The notes: generated by a model from the sequence alone, not told the origin. Positions 16,621 through 24,028 are shown, counted from the stretch's first letter. The stretch: 32,249 bases of DNA from Streptomyces sp. PTY087I2 (GCF_001687325.1 NZ_LZRD01000050.1:1-32249), one strand, 5' to 3'. Translations and numbers: made by a program.

Positions 16621-17133
16621 ATGAACGGTTACGGCGAGCGGGGTTCGTACGGGCTGGGCGAGCGCAGGACGCTGAAGGAACAGGCGGGCACCTACGCCCT
16701 GCTGCCGCTGCGGATCTTCCTCGGCGTCACCTTCGTCTACGCGGGCCTCGACAAGCTCACCGACAGCGCGTTCCTGTCCGCGACCGGCAGCGGATCCATC
16801 GGCGAGATGATGCGCGGAGTGCGCGACTCCGCCGCCATCCCCGCCCTCGTCGACCTGGCCCTCAAGAGCCCCGAGGGCTTCGGATACGCCATCGCGATCG
16901 GCGAACTCCTCGTCGGCCTCGGCACCCTCGTCGGCCTCTGGGCCCGGCTCGCGGCCCTCGGCGGCGCGCTGATCTCGCTGAGCCTCTGGCTCACCGTGAG
17001 CTGGCAGGCCACCCCGTACTACTACGGCAACGACCTGCCCTACCTGATGGCGTGGCTGCCGCTGGTGCTCGCGGGCGCCCCGCTGCTCTCCGCCGACGCC
17101 TTCCTCGCCTCGCGCCGCCGCCGCACCATGTAG
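16621..17133 (+). CDS. DoxX-family membrane protein
   Basis: Integral membrane protein of 170 residues, with GGGG 8 nt upstream of ATG 16621 (a GTG three bases earlier is an alternative). The DoxX pattern is clear: LLPLRIFLGVTFVYAGLDKL in the first helix, AIGELLVGLGTLVGLWARLA in a second with its conserved Glu, LGGALISLSLWLTV, and a last helix YLMAWLPLVLAGAPLLSADA. In M. tuberculosis a DoxX protein forms a membrane oxidoreductase complex with SodA and SseA; most family members are uncharacterised quinone- or thiol-linked membrane proteins. No thiol enzyme lies nearby. Its last 94 nt overlap, antisense, the end of the minus-strand gene 17040-17303. Confidence 0.88.
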   Translation: MNGYGERGSYGLGERRTLKEQAGTYALLPLRIFLGVTFVYAGLDKLTDSAFLSATGSGSIGEMMRGVRDSAAIPALVDLALKSPEGFGYAIAIGELLVGLGTLVGLWARLAALGGALISLSLWLTVSWQATPYYYGNDLPYLMAWLPLVLAGAPLLSADAFLASRRRRTM

Positions 17134-17303
17134 GCGGCCCAGGTCACCGTCGCGGCCAGCCACAGTCCGCCGAGGAACAGCGGCAGGAAGAACGTCCACG
17201 GGACCTCCCAGGCCCCGGCCGCGTCCGCCGCGTACCCGGCGGCCAGGCCCAGCATCACCAGGCCGGCCACGGCCCTGCCGGGCCGGAATTCATGACGCAG
17301 CAC
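17040..17303 (-). CDS. Small two-helix membrane protein
   Basis: An 87-residue frame from GTG 17303, whose ribosome site GGAGG lies 6 nt upstream on the minus strand; longer readings in this frame would have no site. Its first 14 nt overlap the 3' end of the PspC gene, so translation is probably coupled. Two membrane helices are visible: AVAGLVMLGLAAGYAADAAG (about 10-29) and WTFFLPLFLGGLWLAATVTW (about 36-55), then a basic VRRRREARK stop and a Ser/Ala tail. Only the first 60 residues look like real membrane protein; the tail runs into sequence antisense to DoxX. I recall similar small proteins beside streptomycete PspC genes but know no function for them. Confidence 0.65.
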   Translation of the reverse strand: MLRHEFRPGRAVAGLVMLGLAAGYAADAAGAWEVPWTFFLPLFLGGLWLAATVTWAAYMVRRRREARKASAESSGAPASTSGSHAIR

Positions 17304-18639
17304 GGGTGACCTCCACCTGTCCGATGCCGACTTCCAGTTCCAGTTCGATCGTTCCGGCGGGTTTCGTGCCGGCCGGCGGCGGCAGCGTCCGCCGGGTCGA
17401 CTCGTCGCTGTTGATCCTGACCTGGACCCGCTGCCCCTCCTCAAGCCGGATCTCCCCGAGATTCGCCTCGGCCCGCACCTTCACCGTCACGTTCGCCGGG
17501 ACGACCACGGCCGCCCGGCCCGCCGCCACATCGAGCCCGGTGCGCACGGTCTCGCCCTTGGGGACCTTCAGGCCGGACAGGTCCAGCCGGGCGTCGCCCG
17601 TTCTCAGCTCGTAGTGCGGCTGGACGGCGGCCACCGACGCGGGCCGCCACTCCTGGCGGGTCCACGAGGTGTCGATGTCCTTCGGCACCGCCGCCGCGCC
17701 CGCCAGCAGGCCTGCCGTGACCATCGCCATGAAGACCGTGCCGAAGCCGGTCCGTCCCAGCAGCGACGCGGTCAGCAGGCCGAGCCCGAAGACGGCCAGC
17801 GCCGCGACCAGCCCGATCTGGAGGGCGGTGCCCAGCGGCTGGTGCTCCCAGCTCAGCCCCGTGCCCAGACCGCCCGCCACCAGCGCCCCCAGGAAGGTCA
17901 GGCCGCCGATCGAGCGCGGCCCGCGCGGCGCGGGCGAGGGCCGCGGTGTACGGAACGGGGCATCCGGAGTGGGCCGTCCGGCCTTCGCCCCGGCCCGCGC
18001 CGCCTCCGCGTCGGTGTCCGGCGGCCCCCACAGATAACCGGAGCCGACCGGCCCGGTGGTGCCGTCCTTGATGATCGGATCCCGCCACCACGACGGGCTG
18101 CCCGGCGTCGGCGGGGCCTTCACCTCGGGCGGCGGCGTGCCGAGGCCGCCGGTGTGCGCGGGGCCCGGAGGGGCGGCCGGTGCGCCGGGCGGGGCCGCCG
18201 GGTCCTCCGGGGCCGCCGTCCGCCGGGACTGCGTCCATACGGAGAAGCCGACGACGGCCAGCGTCAGCAGCGCGGCGAACGCCAGCATGCCCCGGTTGTG
18301 CAGCATCGACAGGAACAGACCACAGCCGATCAGCGCCAGCAGCAGCGCCACCAAGGACGCCCCGTCGACCCGGCCCGACAGCAGCTTGCGCGCCTCGTTC
18401 TCGTCCTCGCCGTCCGCGGGCAGCAGCAGCCAGGCGAAGCCGTAGAAGATCAGACCGATGCCCCCGGTCGCCGACAGCACACCGACCACGATCCGGAAGA
18501 TCACCGGGTCCACGTCGCAGTACCGGCCGAGTCCGCCGCACACCCCGGCGACGACCTTCTGTCGCGGGGTGCGCCGCAGCGTCGGCTTCGGCGCTTCGGG
18601 GGGCGCGACGCCGGGAGCGGCGTTGGAGGGAGCGGTCAT
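17290..18639 (-). CDS. PspC-domain membrane protein with adhesin-like C-terminal domain
   Basis: Protein of 449 residues from ATG 18639; GGAGG is almost adjacent to the ATG, so a neighbouring start or leaderless initiation cannot be excluded. Residues about 20-85 are a PspC domain: RQKVVAGVCGGLGRYCDVDP, then FRIVVGVLSATGGIGLIFYG and FAWLLLPADG. Two further helices (about 99-140), a Pro-rich loop of about 90 residues, and two or three more helices (about 245-310) follow. The last 130 residues are a beta-repeat domain like the LiaF/DUF2154-type C-terminus (GDARLDLSGL, AAGRAAVVVP, IELELEVGIGQVEV). In Bacillus, LiaF restrains a LiaS-type sensor kinase; here the divergent neighbour is a PspC sensor kinase with a NarL-type regulator, so a similar restraint role is a reasonable inference. 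It is followed by the overlapping small membrane gene. Confidence 0.88.
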   Translation of the reverse strand: MTAPSNAAPGVAPPEAPKPTLRRTPRQKVVAGVCGGLGRYCDVDPVIFRIVVGVLSATGGIGLIFYGFAWLLLPADGEDENEARKLLSGRVDGASLVALLLALIGCGLFLSMLHNRGMLAFAALLTLAVVGFSVWTQSRRTAAPEDPAAPPGAPAAPPGPAHTGGLGTPPPEVKAPPTPGSPSWWRDPIIKDGTTGPVGSGYLWGPPDTDAEAARAGAKAGRPTPDAPFRTPRPSPAPRGPRSIGGLTFLGALVAGGLGTGLSWEHQPLGTALQIGLVAALAVFGLGLLTASLLGRTGFGTVFMAMVTAGLLAGAAAVPKDIDTSWTRQEWRPASVAAVQPHYELRTGDARLDLSGLKVPKGETVRTGLDVAAGRAAVVVPANVTVKVRAEANLGEIRLEEGQRVQVRINSDESTRRTLPPPAGTKPAGTIELELEVGIGQVEVTRAAS

Positions 18640-18708
18640 GCCTCCATGGTGACGGTCCGGACCGCCCGCCGGGACCCGCCCCGACCCTGGACGGTCCCTG
18701 ATATTGCC

Positions 18709-18763
18709 CGCGTACGCCCCTGAAGGGCGGGCCGGGCCCTCGCGTACGTCCCTGAAGGGCGGG
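18709..18763. promoter_or_regulatory. Direct repeats (operator-like) between the divergent PspC genes
   Basis: Two 23-bp copies at 18709-18731 and 18741-18763 differ at one base and start 32 bp apart, about three helical turns, so a dimer pair would lie on one face of the DNA. Each contains the small dyad CCCT-GA-AGGG. They are candidate binding sites for the neighbouring response regulator. Confidence 0.5.
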
Positions 18764-18803
18764 GAGAGGGGTGTTGGCACCAGGCCGCACGCGGGGGAGA
18801 GCC

Positions 18804-18831
18804 TCAGGGTCAGTTCGGGGGCTGACCCTGA
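18804..18831. promoter_or_regulatory. 10-bp-arm inverted repeat before the sensor kinase gene
   Basis: TCAGGGTCAG (18804-18813) and CTGACCCTGA (18822-18831) are perfect inverted copies around an 8-nt centre, 35 nt before the sensor-kinase start. The CCCTGA half-word also occurs in the direct repeats at 18709-18763 and at 18696-18701, suggesting a common binding protein. Confidence 0.5.
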
Positions 18832-18866
18832 TGCCGCCCCGCGTCCGCGCGTGTGACGATCGGGGT

Positions 18867-20153
18867 ATGCCAGCCGCCACCGCCCGAGCCGCCAGCTCCC
18901 TCGCCGCCGACCCGGAGGAGCCGCCGGTGCGCAAGCTCTACCGCAGCGCCGACGGGCGGCTGCTCGGCGGCGTCGCGCGCGGGCTCGCCGGACACCTCGG
19001 GCTGCCGGTCGCCTGGGTGCGGTTCCTCTTCCTCGGGCTGTTCTTCACCGACGGCCTCGGCGCGGTGCTGTACGCGGTGTTCTGGATCGTCGTCCCGCTC
19101 GGCGTCGGCGGCGTCGACGCCCCGCGCTCCGTGTTCGAGGTCTCGGCGGACGGCCGCCGCAAGCTCCGCAAGCCGGACAAGGGCCAGTTCGTCGCCCTGG
19201 TCGCGCTGCTCGTCGGTGCCGTAGTGTTCGTCGCCAACGTCGACATGGGCAGCGAGGCCGACCGCTACATCTGGCCCACCCTCCTCATCGGCGCCGGCTC
19301 CGTCCTCGTCTGGCGGCAGGCGGACAACGCGCGCCGCGCCCGCTGGATGGAGGTCGGCCGCCACCGCAAGCTGCTGCACCTGGCCCGCGGCCTCGCCGGA
19401 GTCGCCCTCGTCGGCCTCGGCCTCGCGGTCTTCCTCGTCGTCCGGGGCTCCGCCGCCCAGCTCGGCAACGTCCTCACCGCCGCCATCGCCGTGCTCACCG
19501 GTATCGCCCTGCTCGCCGGCCCCTACCTCGTGCGGATGACCCAGGACCTCTCCGAGGAGCGCCTGATGCGCATCCGCGCCCAGGAGCGGGCCGAGGTCGC
19601 CGCCCACGTCCACGACTCCGTGCTGCACACCCTCACCCTGATCCAGCGCAACGCGGACGACGGCGGCGAGGTCAGACGCCTCGCCCGCGCCCAGGAACGC
19701 GAGCTGCGCAACTGGCTCTACAACCCCGAGGGCACCGGCAAGGACGAGGACGACGAACCGGAGACCTTGGCGGAGGCGGTCAAACGGGCCGCCGCCGAGG
19801 TCGAGGACAAGCACGGCGTCCCCCTGGAGGTCGTCGTGGTCGGCGACTGCCCCCTCGACGAGAAGCTGTCCGCACAGATGCAGGCCGCGCGCGAGGCGAT
19901 GGTGAACGCCGCCAAGTACGGTGGCGAGGGCGGGGCGGTCCAGGTCTTCGCGGAGGTCGAGGGCCGTACGGTCTTCGTGTCCGTACGGGACCGGGGTCCG
20001 GGTTTCGACCTGGACGAGGTTCCCGGGGACCGCATGGGCGTACGAGAATCAATCATCGGCCGGATGCAGCGCAACGGCGGGACCGCCCGGCTGCGTTCGG
20101 TGCCCGGCGGGGGCACCGAGGTCGAGCTGGAGATGGAGAGGGCGAGCGAATGA
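18867..20153 (+). CDS. Sensor histidine kinase with N-terminal PspC domain
   Basis: Membrane kinase of 428 residues from ATG 18867; no clear ribosome site, and GTG 18927 is an in-frame fallback. A PspC domain comes first (LLGGVARGLAGHLGLPVAWV, then VLYAVFWIVVPLGVGG), followed by about four more helices (about 108-125, 131-147, 168-190, 196-215). The kinase core has the phosphoacceptor His249 in HVHDSVLHTL, the N-box REAMVNAAKYG and G-boxes DRGPGFD and MGVRESI, so the transmitter is intact. The H-box and lone HATPase resemble the NarX/LiaS-like class that pairs with LuxR-type regulators. Its TGA overlaps the regulator's ATG (ATGA), giving strict coupling. The divergent PspC gene may supply an inhibitory partner; likely signals are envelope stress, by analogy with PspC and LiaS systems. 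Confidence 0.92.
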   Translation: MPAATARAASSLAADPEEPPVRKLYRSADGRLLGGVARGLAGHLGLPVAWVRFLFLGLFFTDGLGAVLYAVFWIVVPLGVGGVDAPRSVFEVSADGRRKLRKPDKGQFVALVALLVGAVVFVANVDMGSEADRYIWPTLLIGAGSVLVWRQADNARRARWMEVGRHRKLLHLARGLAGVALVGLGLAVFLVVRGSAAQLGNVLTAAIAVLTGIALLAGPYLVRMTQDLSEERLMRIRAQERAEVAAHVHDSVLHTLTLIQRNADDGGEVRRLARAQERELRNWLYNPEGTGKDEDDEPETLAEAVKRAAAEVEDKHGVPLEVVVVGDCPLDEKLSAQMQAAREAMVNAAKYGGEGGAVQVFAEVEGRTVFVSVRDRGPGFDLDEVPGDRMGVRESIIGRMQRNGGTARLRSVPGGGTEVELEMERASE

Positions 20154-20845
20154 CCGAGAACACCGAAGCCACCGGGGGCCCGGAGCGACGGGTACGGGTC
20201 GTGCTCGTCGACGACCACCGGATGTTCCGCACCGGCGTGCAGGCCGAGATCGGCCGCACCGAGGAGACCGGCGTCGAAGTGGTCGGCGAGGCCGCCGACG
20301 TCGACCAGGCGGTCACCGTCATCACCGCGACCCGCCCCGAGGTCGTCCTCCTCGACGTCCACCTCCCGGGCGGCGGCGGCGTCGAGGTCCTCCGCCGCTG
20401 CGCCCCCCTGATGGGCACGGCGGAGAACCCGGTCCGTTTCCTCGCGCTGTCCGTGTCGGACGCCGCGGAGGACGTCATCGGCGTGATCCGGGGCGGCGCC
20501 CGCGGCTATGTCACCAAGACCATCACCGGCACCGACCTCGTCGACTCCGTCTTCCGGGTCCAGGAGGGCGACGCGGTCTTCTCGCCCCGCCTGGCCGGCT
20601 TCGTCCTCGACGCCTTCGCCTCCACGGACGCCCCGCCGGTCGACGAGGACCTGGACCGCCTCACCCAGCGCGAGCGCGAGGTCCTGCGGCTGATCGCCCG
20701 CGGCTACGCCTACAAGGAGATCGCCAAGCAGCTGTTCATCTCGGTGAAGACGGTCGAGTCACATGTCTCGGCGGTGCTGCGCAAGCTCCAGCTCTCCAAC
20801 CGGCACGAGCTGACCCGCTGGGCGACGGCGCGACGGCTGGTCTGA
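20150..20845 (+). CDS. NarL/LuxR-family response regulator
   Basis: Regulator of 231 residues, start ATG 20150 overlapping the kinase stop by 4 nt. The receiver domain (about 16-140) has the acidic pair in VLVDDHR, phosphoacceptor Asp69 in VVLLDVHLPG, a Ser in LALSVSD and Lys in YVTKTI. The C-terminal LuxR helix-turn-helix (about 168-229) is complete: LTQREREVLRLIARGYAYKEIAKQL and ISVKTVESHVSAVLRKL give the scaffold and recognition helix. The N-terminal 15 residues and the acidic linker (ASTDAPPVDEDLD) are typical of streptomycete regulators. It is the presumed binder of the repeats at 18709-18831 and would then control both divergent PspC operons; this is inference from layout. Confidence 0.95.
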   Translation: MTENTEATGGPERRVRVVLVDDHRMFRTGVQAEIGRTEETGVEVVGEAADVDQAVTVITATRPEVVLLDVHLPGGGGVEVLRRCAPLMGTAENPVRFLALSVSDAAEDVIGVIRGGARGYVTKTITGTDLVDSVFRVQEGDAVFSPRLAGFVLDAFASTDAPPVDEDLDRLTQREREVLRLIARGYAYKEIAKQLFISVKTVESHVSAVLRKLQLSNRHELTRWATARRLV

Positions 20846-20854
20846 TCCCGTCGC

Positions 20855-20950
20855 TCAACGCCCGGCCGGGCCCAGCGAGATATTGACCTTCTCGCCGATC
20901 CGGCGGTAGCCCGGGTTGTGCCGGACCGTGAACGGGCCCACCCGGTAGTG
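20855..20950 (-). pseudogene. Possible coding remnant (33 codons, no credible start)
   Basis: On the minus strand one frame runs into a TGA at 20855-20857 and reads like protein (RHYRVGPFTVRHN, then NPGYRRIGEKVN, then ISLGPAGR), with G or C at nearly all third positions. It begins inside or just after the NlpC/P60 gene with no Shine-Dalgarno; the only in-frame start is a GTG without a site. I do not recognise it. It may be the tail of a deleted gene, an alternative end, or a short protein. Confidence 0.35.
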
Positions 20951-20960
20951 GCGCCGGGGA

Positions 20961-22040
20961 CTATGCCACCCGGGTCGCCCCGGCGAAAGGCATTTGGTCG
21001 ATGGGCGCGATGCGTACCGGTGCTCCCGGGCGCGGGGCGTGGATCATCCGGCCGCCGCCGATGTAGAGGCCGACATGGCTGATCCCGGAGTAGAAGAACA
21101 CCAGGTCACCGGGGGCCAGTTGGGAGCGCGGGATGCGCTGCCCGGCGTTGATCTGGGTGTAGGTGGTGCGAGGCAGGCTGACGCCCGCCGCCTTCCAGGC
21201 CGCCTGGGTGAGGCCGGAGCAGTCGAAGGCGTTGGGGCCGGTCGCGCCCCAGACGTACGGCTTGCCGATCGCCCCGTGCGCGAAGGCGATGGCCTGCCCG
21301 GCACGGGAGTTGGGAGCGGCGACCGGGCCGCTGCGGGCCGTGGAGCGGTCGGCGTGGGCGGGGCCGCCGCCGTGCCGGGCGTCGGCGGCGCGTTCGAAGT
21401 CGGCGCGCTCGTCGGCGGTCAGGGTGTCCAGCAGCTTCCGGGCGTCGGCCAGCTTGGCGCGGATCGCGGTGCGGTGCTCGCGCAGTTCGGCGCGGCGGGC
21501 GGCGAGGCGTTCGGTCTCCTGGTCGGCGCGGGCCTTGACCTGGGCGATCCGGGAGACCTGCCGCTTGATGTTCCGCAGCAGCCCGGTCTGCCGGTCGCCC
21601 GCCCGGTCGAGATAGGAGGCGCGTTCCAGATAGGCGTCGGGGTCGGAGGAGAGCGCCAGTTGCAGCGCCGGGTCGAGGGTGCCGGAACGGTACTGCGCGG
21701 TGGCCAGCGAGCCGAGGGCGTGCCGGGCGGTGTTGAGGCGGTCGGTGCGGCGGGCGGCCTCGTCGGTCAGGGCGTCGACGGTGCGGGTGGCGGCGTCCGC
21801 CTTCTCCTTCGCCCCGTTGTACTTCTCGGTGGCGACCTCGGCGTCGTGGTAGAGCCGGTCGACCTTCGCCTTGACCCGGTCCGCGGTCGGGGCCGGTTCG
21901 GCGGGGGCCGCGCCCGCCCCGGTGACCGAGCCGGCGGTGGCGGCCCCGGCGAGCGCCAGGGTGGCGGCGGTGCGGGCAGCAGGGCCGGTGAGCGGGCGCT
22001 GCTTGGGTTTTCGATGAGCTGACCTGCGGTGCGCTGCCAC
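20961..22040 (-). CDS. Secreted NlpC/P60 peptidoglycan endopeptidase
   Basis: Protein of 359 residues from GTG 22040, with GAGGAAGGA about 10 nt upstream; the beginning AAHRR is the usual one for streptomycete paralogues. A Sec signal peptide (Arg/Lys start, Ala/Leu core, cleavage near AGAAPAEP at about 46) leads into a long coiled-coil-like helical region (about 55-225, EKYNGAKEKADAATRTVDAL and similar). The C40 catalytic domain follows: Cys274 in FDCSGLTQAAW, His in SHVGLYIGG and the third His in MIHAPRPG, so the triad is intact. It should cleave the D-gamma-Glu-diaminopimelate bond in stem peptides outside the membrane; coiled coils often serve for autoinhibition or partner binding. A paralogue lies at 22679-23860. 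No riboswitch-like leader is present; a 12-bp element shared with the paralogue lies upstream. Confidence 0.92.
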   Translation of the reverse strand: MAAHRRSAHRKPKQRPLTGPAARTAATLALAGAATAGSVTGAGAAPAEPAPTADRVKAKVDRLYHDAEVATEKYNGAKEKADAATRTVDALTDEAARRTDRLNTARHALGSLATAQYRSGTLDPALQLALSSDPDAYLERASYLDRAGDRQTGLLRNIKRQVSRIAQVKARADQETERLAARRAELREHRTAIRAKLADARKLLDTLTADERADFERAADARHGGGPAHADRSTARSGPVAAPNSRAGQAIAFAHGAIGKPYVWGATGPNAFDCSGLTQAAWKAAGVSLPRTTYTQINAGQRIPRSQLAPGDLVFFYSGISHVGLYIGGGRMIHAPRPGAPVRIAPIDQMPFAGATRVA

Positions 22041-22134
22041 GGGGGCGGCATCCTTCCTCTCGGCTGTCCGCCGGGAACGGCGGCGGGTCCGGGATGGACG
22101 CTAATCCCGGCGCGGAGAAAAGAGTCGCCATGAC

Positions 22135-22169
22135 AGCTATTTGCCCTGATGTGACGTTTCGTCGGTCAC
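22135..22169 (-). promoter_or_regulatory. NlpC/P60 upstream element (first gene): shared box and GTGAC dyad
   Basis: On the minus strand GGGCAAATAGCT (22146-22135) matches GGGCATATCGCT before the second NlpC/P60 gene. Upstream of it, GTGAC-N9-GTCAC (22151-22169) is a perfect inverted repeat. The box sits about 95 nt before the start codon. Confidence 0.4.
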
Positions 22170-22182
22170 GGATGATCAAAGT

Positions 22183-22234
22183 GATCGAGGGAGGATCGCC
22201 TCACCGGCGATCGAGGAAGGCTTGCCTCACTGAG
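22183..22234 (+). repeat. Two imperfect 26-bp tandem repeats
   Basis: Units 22183-22208 and 22209-22234 agree at 20 of 26 positions, both beginning GATCGAGG and both containing GCCTCAC. They lie 36-87 nt before the start of the small membrane protein and may be operator sites. Confidence 0.5.
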
Positions 22235-22255
22235 AGGTAAAACTTTGGCCATGGC

Positions 22256-22261
22256 TAGGCT
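22256..22261 (+). promoter_or_regulatory. -10 box of a probable leaderless promoter
   Basis: TAGGCT differs by one base from the Streptomyces vegetative TAGGAT and ends 8 nt before the ATG at 22270, so the mRNA would have almost no leader. No Shine-Dalgarno is seen before the ATG. Confidence 0.5.
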
Positions 22262-22269
22262 CCCGAGCC

Positions 22270-22623
22270 ATGGACGTACTCATCAATGTCTTCGTCGCCC
22301 TGCACATCATCGGCATCGCCTCCCTGCTGGGCGGCTTCCTGACGCAGATGAAGACCATGGGGTCGGGGACCGCCCGGTTCACCCCCGCGATGCTGCACGG
22401 CGCGCTGACCATGCTGGTCACCGGCATGGCCCTGGTCGGCCTCAACCAGGCCGACGACCAGACCGTGAACAACGTCAAGATCGGCATCAAGCTGGCGCTG
22501 CTGGTCGTGATCCTCGCCCTGGTCTACGTCAAGCGCGACGAGGAGAAGGTCGACAAGGGCCCGTTCATCGCGGTCGGAGCCCTGACGGCCGCCAACATCT
22601 TCATCGCCACCGTCTGGACCTGA
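22270..22623 (+). CDS. Small integral membrane protein
   Basis: Protein of 117 residues with an ATG start and no Shine-Dalgarno. Four hydrophobic segments: NVFVALHIIGIASLLGGFL (about 6-24), MLHGALTMLVTGMALVGL (41-58), IGIKLALLVVILALVYV (72-88) and IAVGALTAANIFIATVW (100-116). A His in the first segment and GMALV resemble small membrane proteins of the copper/haem-export or DUF2269 kind, but the match is not firm enough to name. It lies between two oppositely oriented NlpC/P60 genes; a hairpin separates it from the second. Its promoter region contains tandem repeats (22183-22234), so its expression is probably regulated. Function unknown. Confidence 0.82.
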   Translation: MDVLINVFVALHIIGIASLLGGFLTQMKTMGSGTARFTPAMLHGALTMLVTGMALVGLNQADDQTVNNVKIGIKLALLVVILALVYVKRDEEKVDKGPFIAVGALTAANIFIATVWT

Positions 22624-22642
22624 GGCAGAGCCTGAACCTGCC

Positions 22643-22669
22643 GGGGGCAGCCGGTCACCGGCCGCCCCC
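22643..22669. terminator. Bidirectional terminator between convergent genes
   Basis: GGGGGC-A-GCCGG (22643-22654) pairs with CCGGC-C-GCCCCC (22658-22669) around a TCA loop, with one mismatch. It sits 19 nt after one stop and 9 nt after the other. Confidence 0.7.
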
Positions 22670-22678
22670 GCCCCCGCG

Positions 22679-23860
22679 TCACGCCGGGCGTACGCTCCCG
22701 TAGATCGGCATGTAGTAGATCGACTCCTCGCGCACGTTCGCACCCGGCTTCGGGGCGTGGATCATCATCCCGTCGCCCTTGTAGATGCCGACGTGGCTGA
22801 TGTCGTCGTAGAAGAAGACCAGGTCCCCGGGCTGGAGGTCGGCCGTGGCGACCCGCGTGCCGACCTCGACCTGGTCCCAGGTGGTCCGCGGCAGGGTCAC
22901 GCCCGCCTCCCGCCAGGCCGCCTGCGTCAGCCCCGAGCAGTCGTAACTGGAGGGGCCCGACGCCCCCCACACGTACGGCTTCCCGATCTGGGCGCGGGCG
23001 AAGGCCAGCACCTTCTCCGCCTTGGCGGCGTAACTGCTGCCCGTGCCGGACCCGGAACCCGTGCCCGTACCGGTGCCCGATCCGGACCCCGAACCGCCGC
23101 CGGACTCCTTCGCGGCCTCCTCGCGGGCCTTCTCCTCGGCCTCGGCCTTCTTCTTCGCCTCGGCGGCCTGGCGGGCGGCCAGCTTCGCCGCCTTCTCCTT
23201 CGCCTCGGCCTCCTTCTTCCGCTCCAGCTCCGCCAGCCGCGCCTTCTCCTCGGCGGTCAGCCGGGACAGCAGCCCGCGCGCCTCGGTCAGCTTGGCCTGG
23301 ACGTCCTTCTTGCTGGCGGCGAGCGTGGCCTGCGTCTCGGTCAGGGACTCCAGGCTCTTCACGGCCTCCGCGCGCTTCTTCGCCGCCGAGGCCTGCTGCG
23401 TACGGAAGTCGGTCACGGCCTTCTGCTGCCGCTCCGTCGCCCGGTCCATCAGCCGGCTCTGGTCGAAGTACCCCTGCGGGTCGTCCGCGAGGAAGAACGT
23501 CGCCGTGGGCGCGATGCCGCCGCTGCGGTACTGGGCCGCCGCGTAGGAGCCCAGCGCCCGGCGCGCCTCGTTGATCTTCTCGGTCCGCTTCGCCACGTCC
23601 GCGAGCAGCGTGTCGACCTTCTTCTGCTGCGACGAGGAGGCCGCCTTGGCCCGGTTGTACTCCTGGGTCGCCGAGCCCGCCTGCCGGTACAGGGCGTCGA
23701 CCTTCTTCTGGACCTCCTCGATGGCGGGCTTCGGCTCCGCGGGCGCGGCCGTGGCGTTCTGCGTGGAGAGCAGCGTCACCGAGGCCAGCGCGGCCGTCGT
23801 CAGCCCGACGGCGGGGGTGGTGGTGCGCACCTTCGTGCGCGGCTTGCGATGCGATGCCAA
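22679..23860 (-). CDS. Secreted NlpC/P60 peptidoglycan endopeptidase under c-di-AMP riboswitch
   Basis: Protein of 393 residues from TTG 23860, giving the usual (M)ASHRKPR start with AAGGAG 9 nt upstream; ATG 23869 (396 residues) abuts that site and is less likely. The order is a Sec signal (about 1-40, TPAVGLTTAALASVTLL core), a coiled-coil region (about 45-255) rich in Lys/Glu/Ala, a Gly/Ser/Thr linker (about 260-285) and the C40 domain with Cys308 in YDCSGLTQAAW, His in SHVGIYKGD and a further His in MIHAPKPG. It should cut peptidoglycan stem peptides in the wall space. The leader carries a ydaO-class riboswitch, which in Streptomyces and other Gram-positives turns wall-hydrolase genes off when c-di-AMP is high. 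Confidence 0.95.
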   Translation of the reverse strand: MASHRKPRTKVRTTTPAVGLTTAALASVTLLSTQNATAAPAEPKPAIEEVQKKVDALYRQAGSATQEYNRAKAASSSQQKKVDTLLADVAKRTEKINEARRALGSYAAAQYRSGGIAPTATFFLADDPQGYFDQSRLMDRATERQQKAVTDFRTQQASAAKKRAEAVKSLESLTETQATLAASKKDVQAKLTEARGLLSRLTAEEKARLAELERKKEAEAKEKAAKLAARQAAEAKKKAEAEEKAREEAAKESGGGSGSGSGTGTGTGSGSGTGSSYAAKAEKVLAFARAQIGKPYVWGASGPSSYDCSGLTQAAWREAGVTLPRTTWDQVEVGTRVATADLQPGDLVFFYDDISHVGIYKGDGMMIHAPKPGANVREESIYYMPIYGSVRPA

Positions 23861-23880
23861 GACCGGCATCTCCTTCCGTG

Positions 23881-24028
23881 GACCGCCTACCGGGTTAGCT
23901 GTCGGGTTCGGACGGAACGGAAGGCTGTCCTACGGTCCGCATGCGAGGGCACGGACCGATTCACCCCGGTTCTGCGTGTGGGTCCCCGGTTCCGAACTGC
24001 CGAGACGGCAGGTCGAATTCGGCAGAGG
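23881..24028 (-). ncRNA. c-di-AMP (ydaO/yuaA-type) riboswitch
   Basis: On the minus strand the leader contains the blocks I know for streptomycete ydaO elements in order: GCCGAATTCGACC near 24023, CCGGGGACCCAC near 23985, CCGGGGTGAATCGG near 23965, and GACAGCTAACCCGGTAGGCG near 23885-23903, just before the ribosome site at 23870-23878. Between them lies a variable hairpin (around 23920-23950). The first NlpC/P60 gene lacks this element. Exact boundaries are approximate. Confidence 0.85.

Noticed and set aside
22209..22234. Iron-box (DmdR/IdeR) resemblance in the second 26-bp repeat
   Set aside because: Only 11 of 19 positions match the consensus, and the neighbouring genes have no iron link.
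22041..22250. Possible second c-di-AMP riboswitch before the first NlpC/P60 gene
   Set aside because: None of the conserved ydaO blocks (GGGGTGAATC, GCTAACCCGGTAGGCG) are present.
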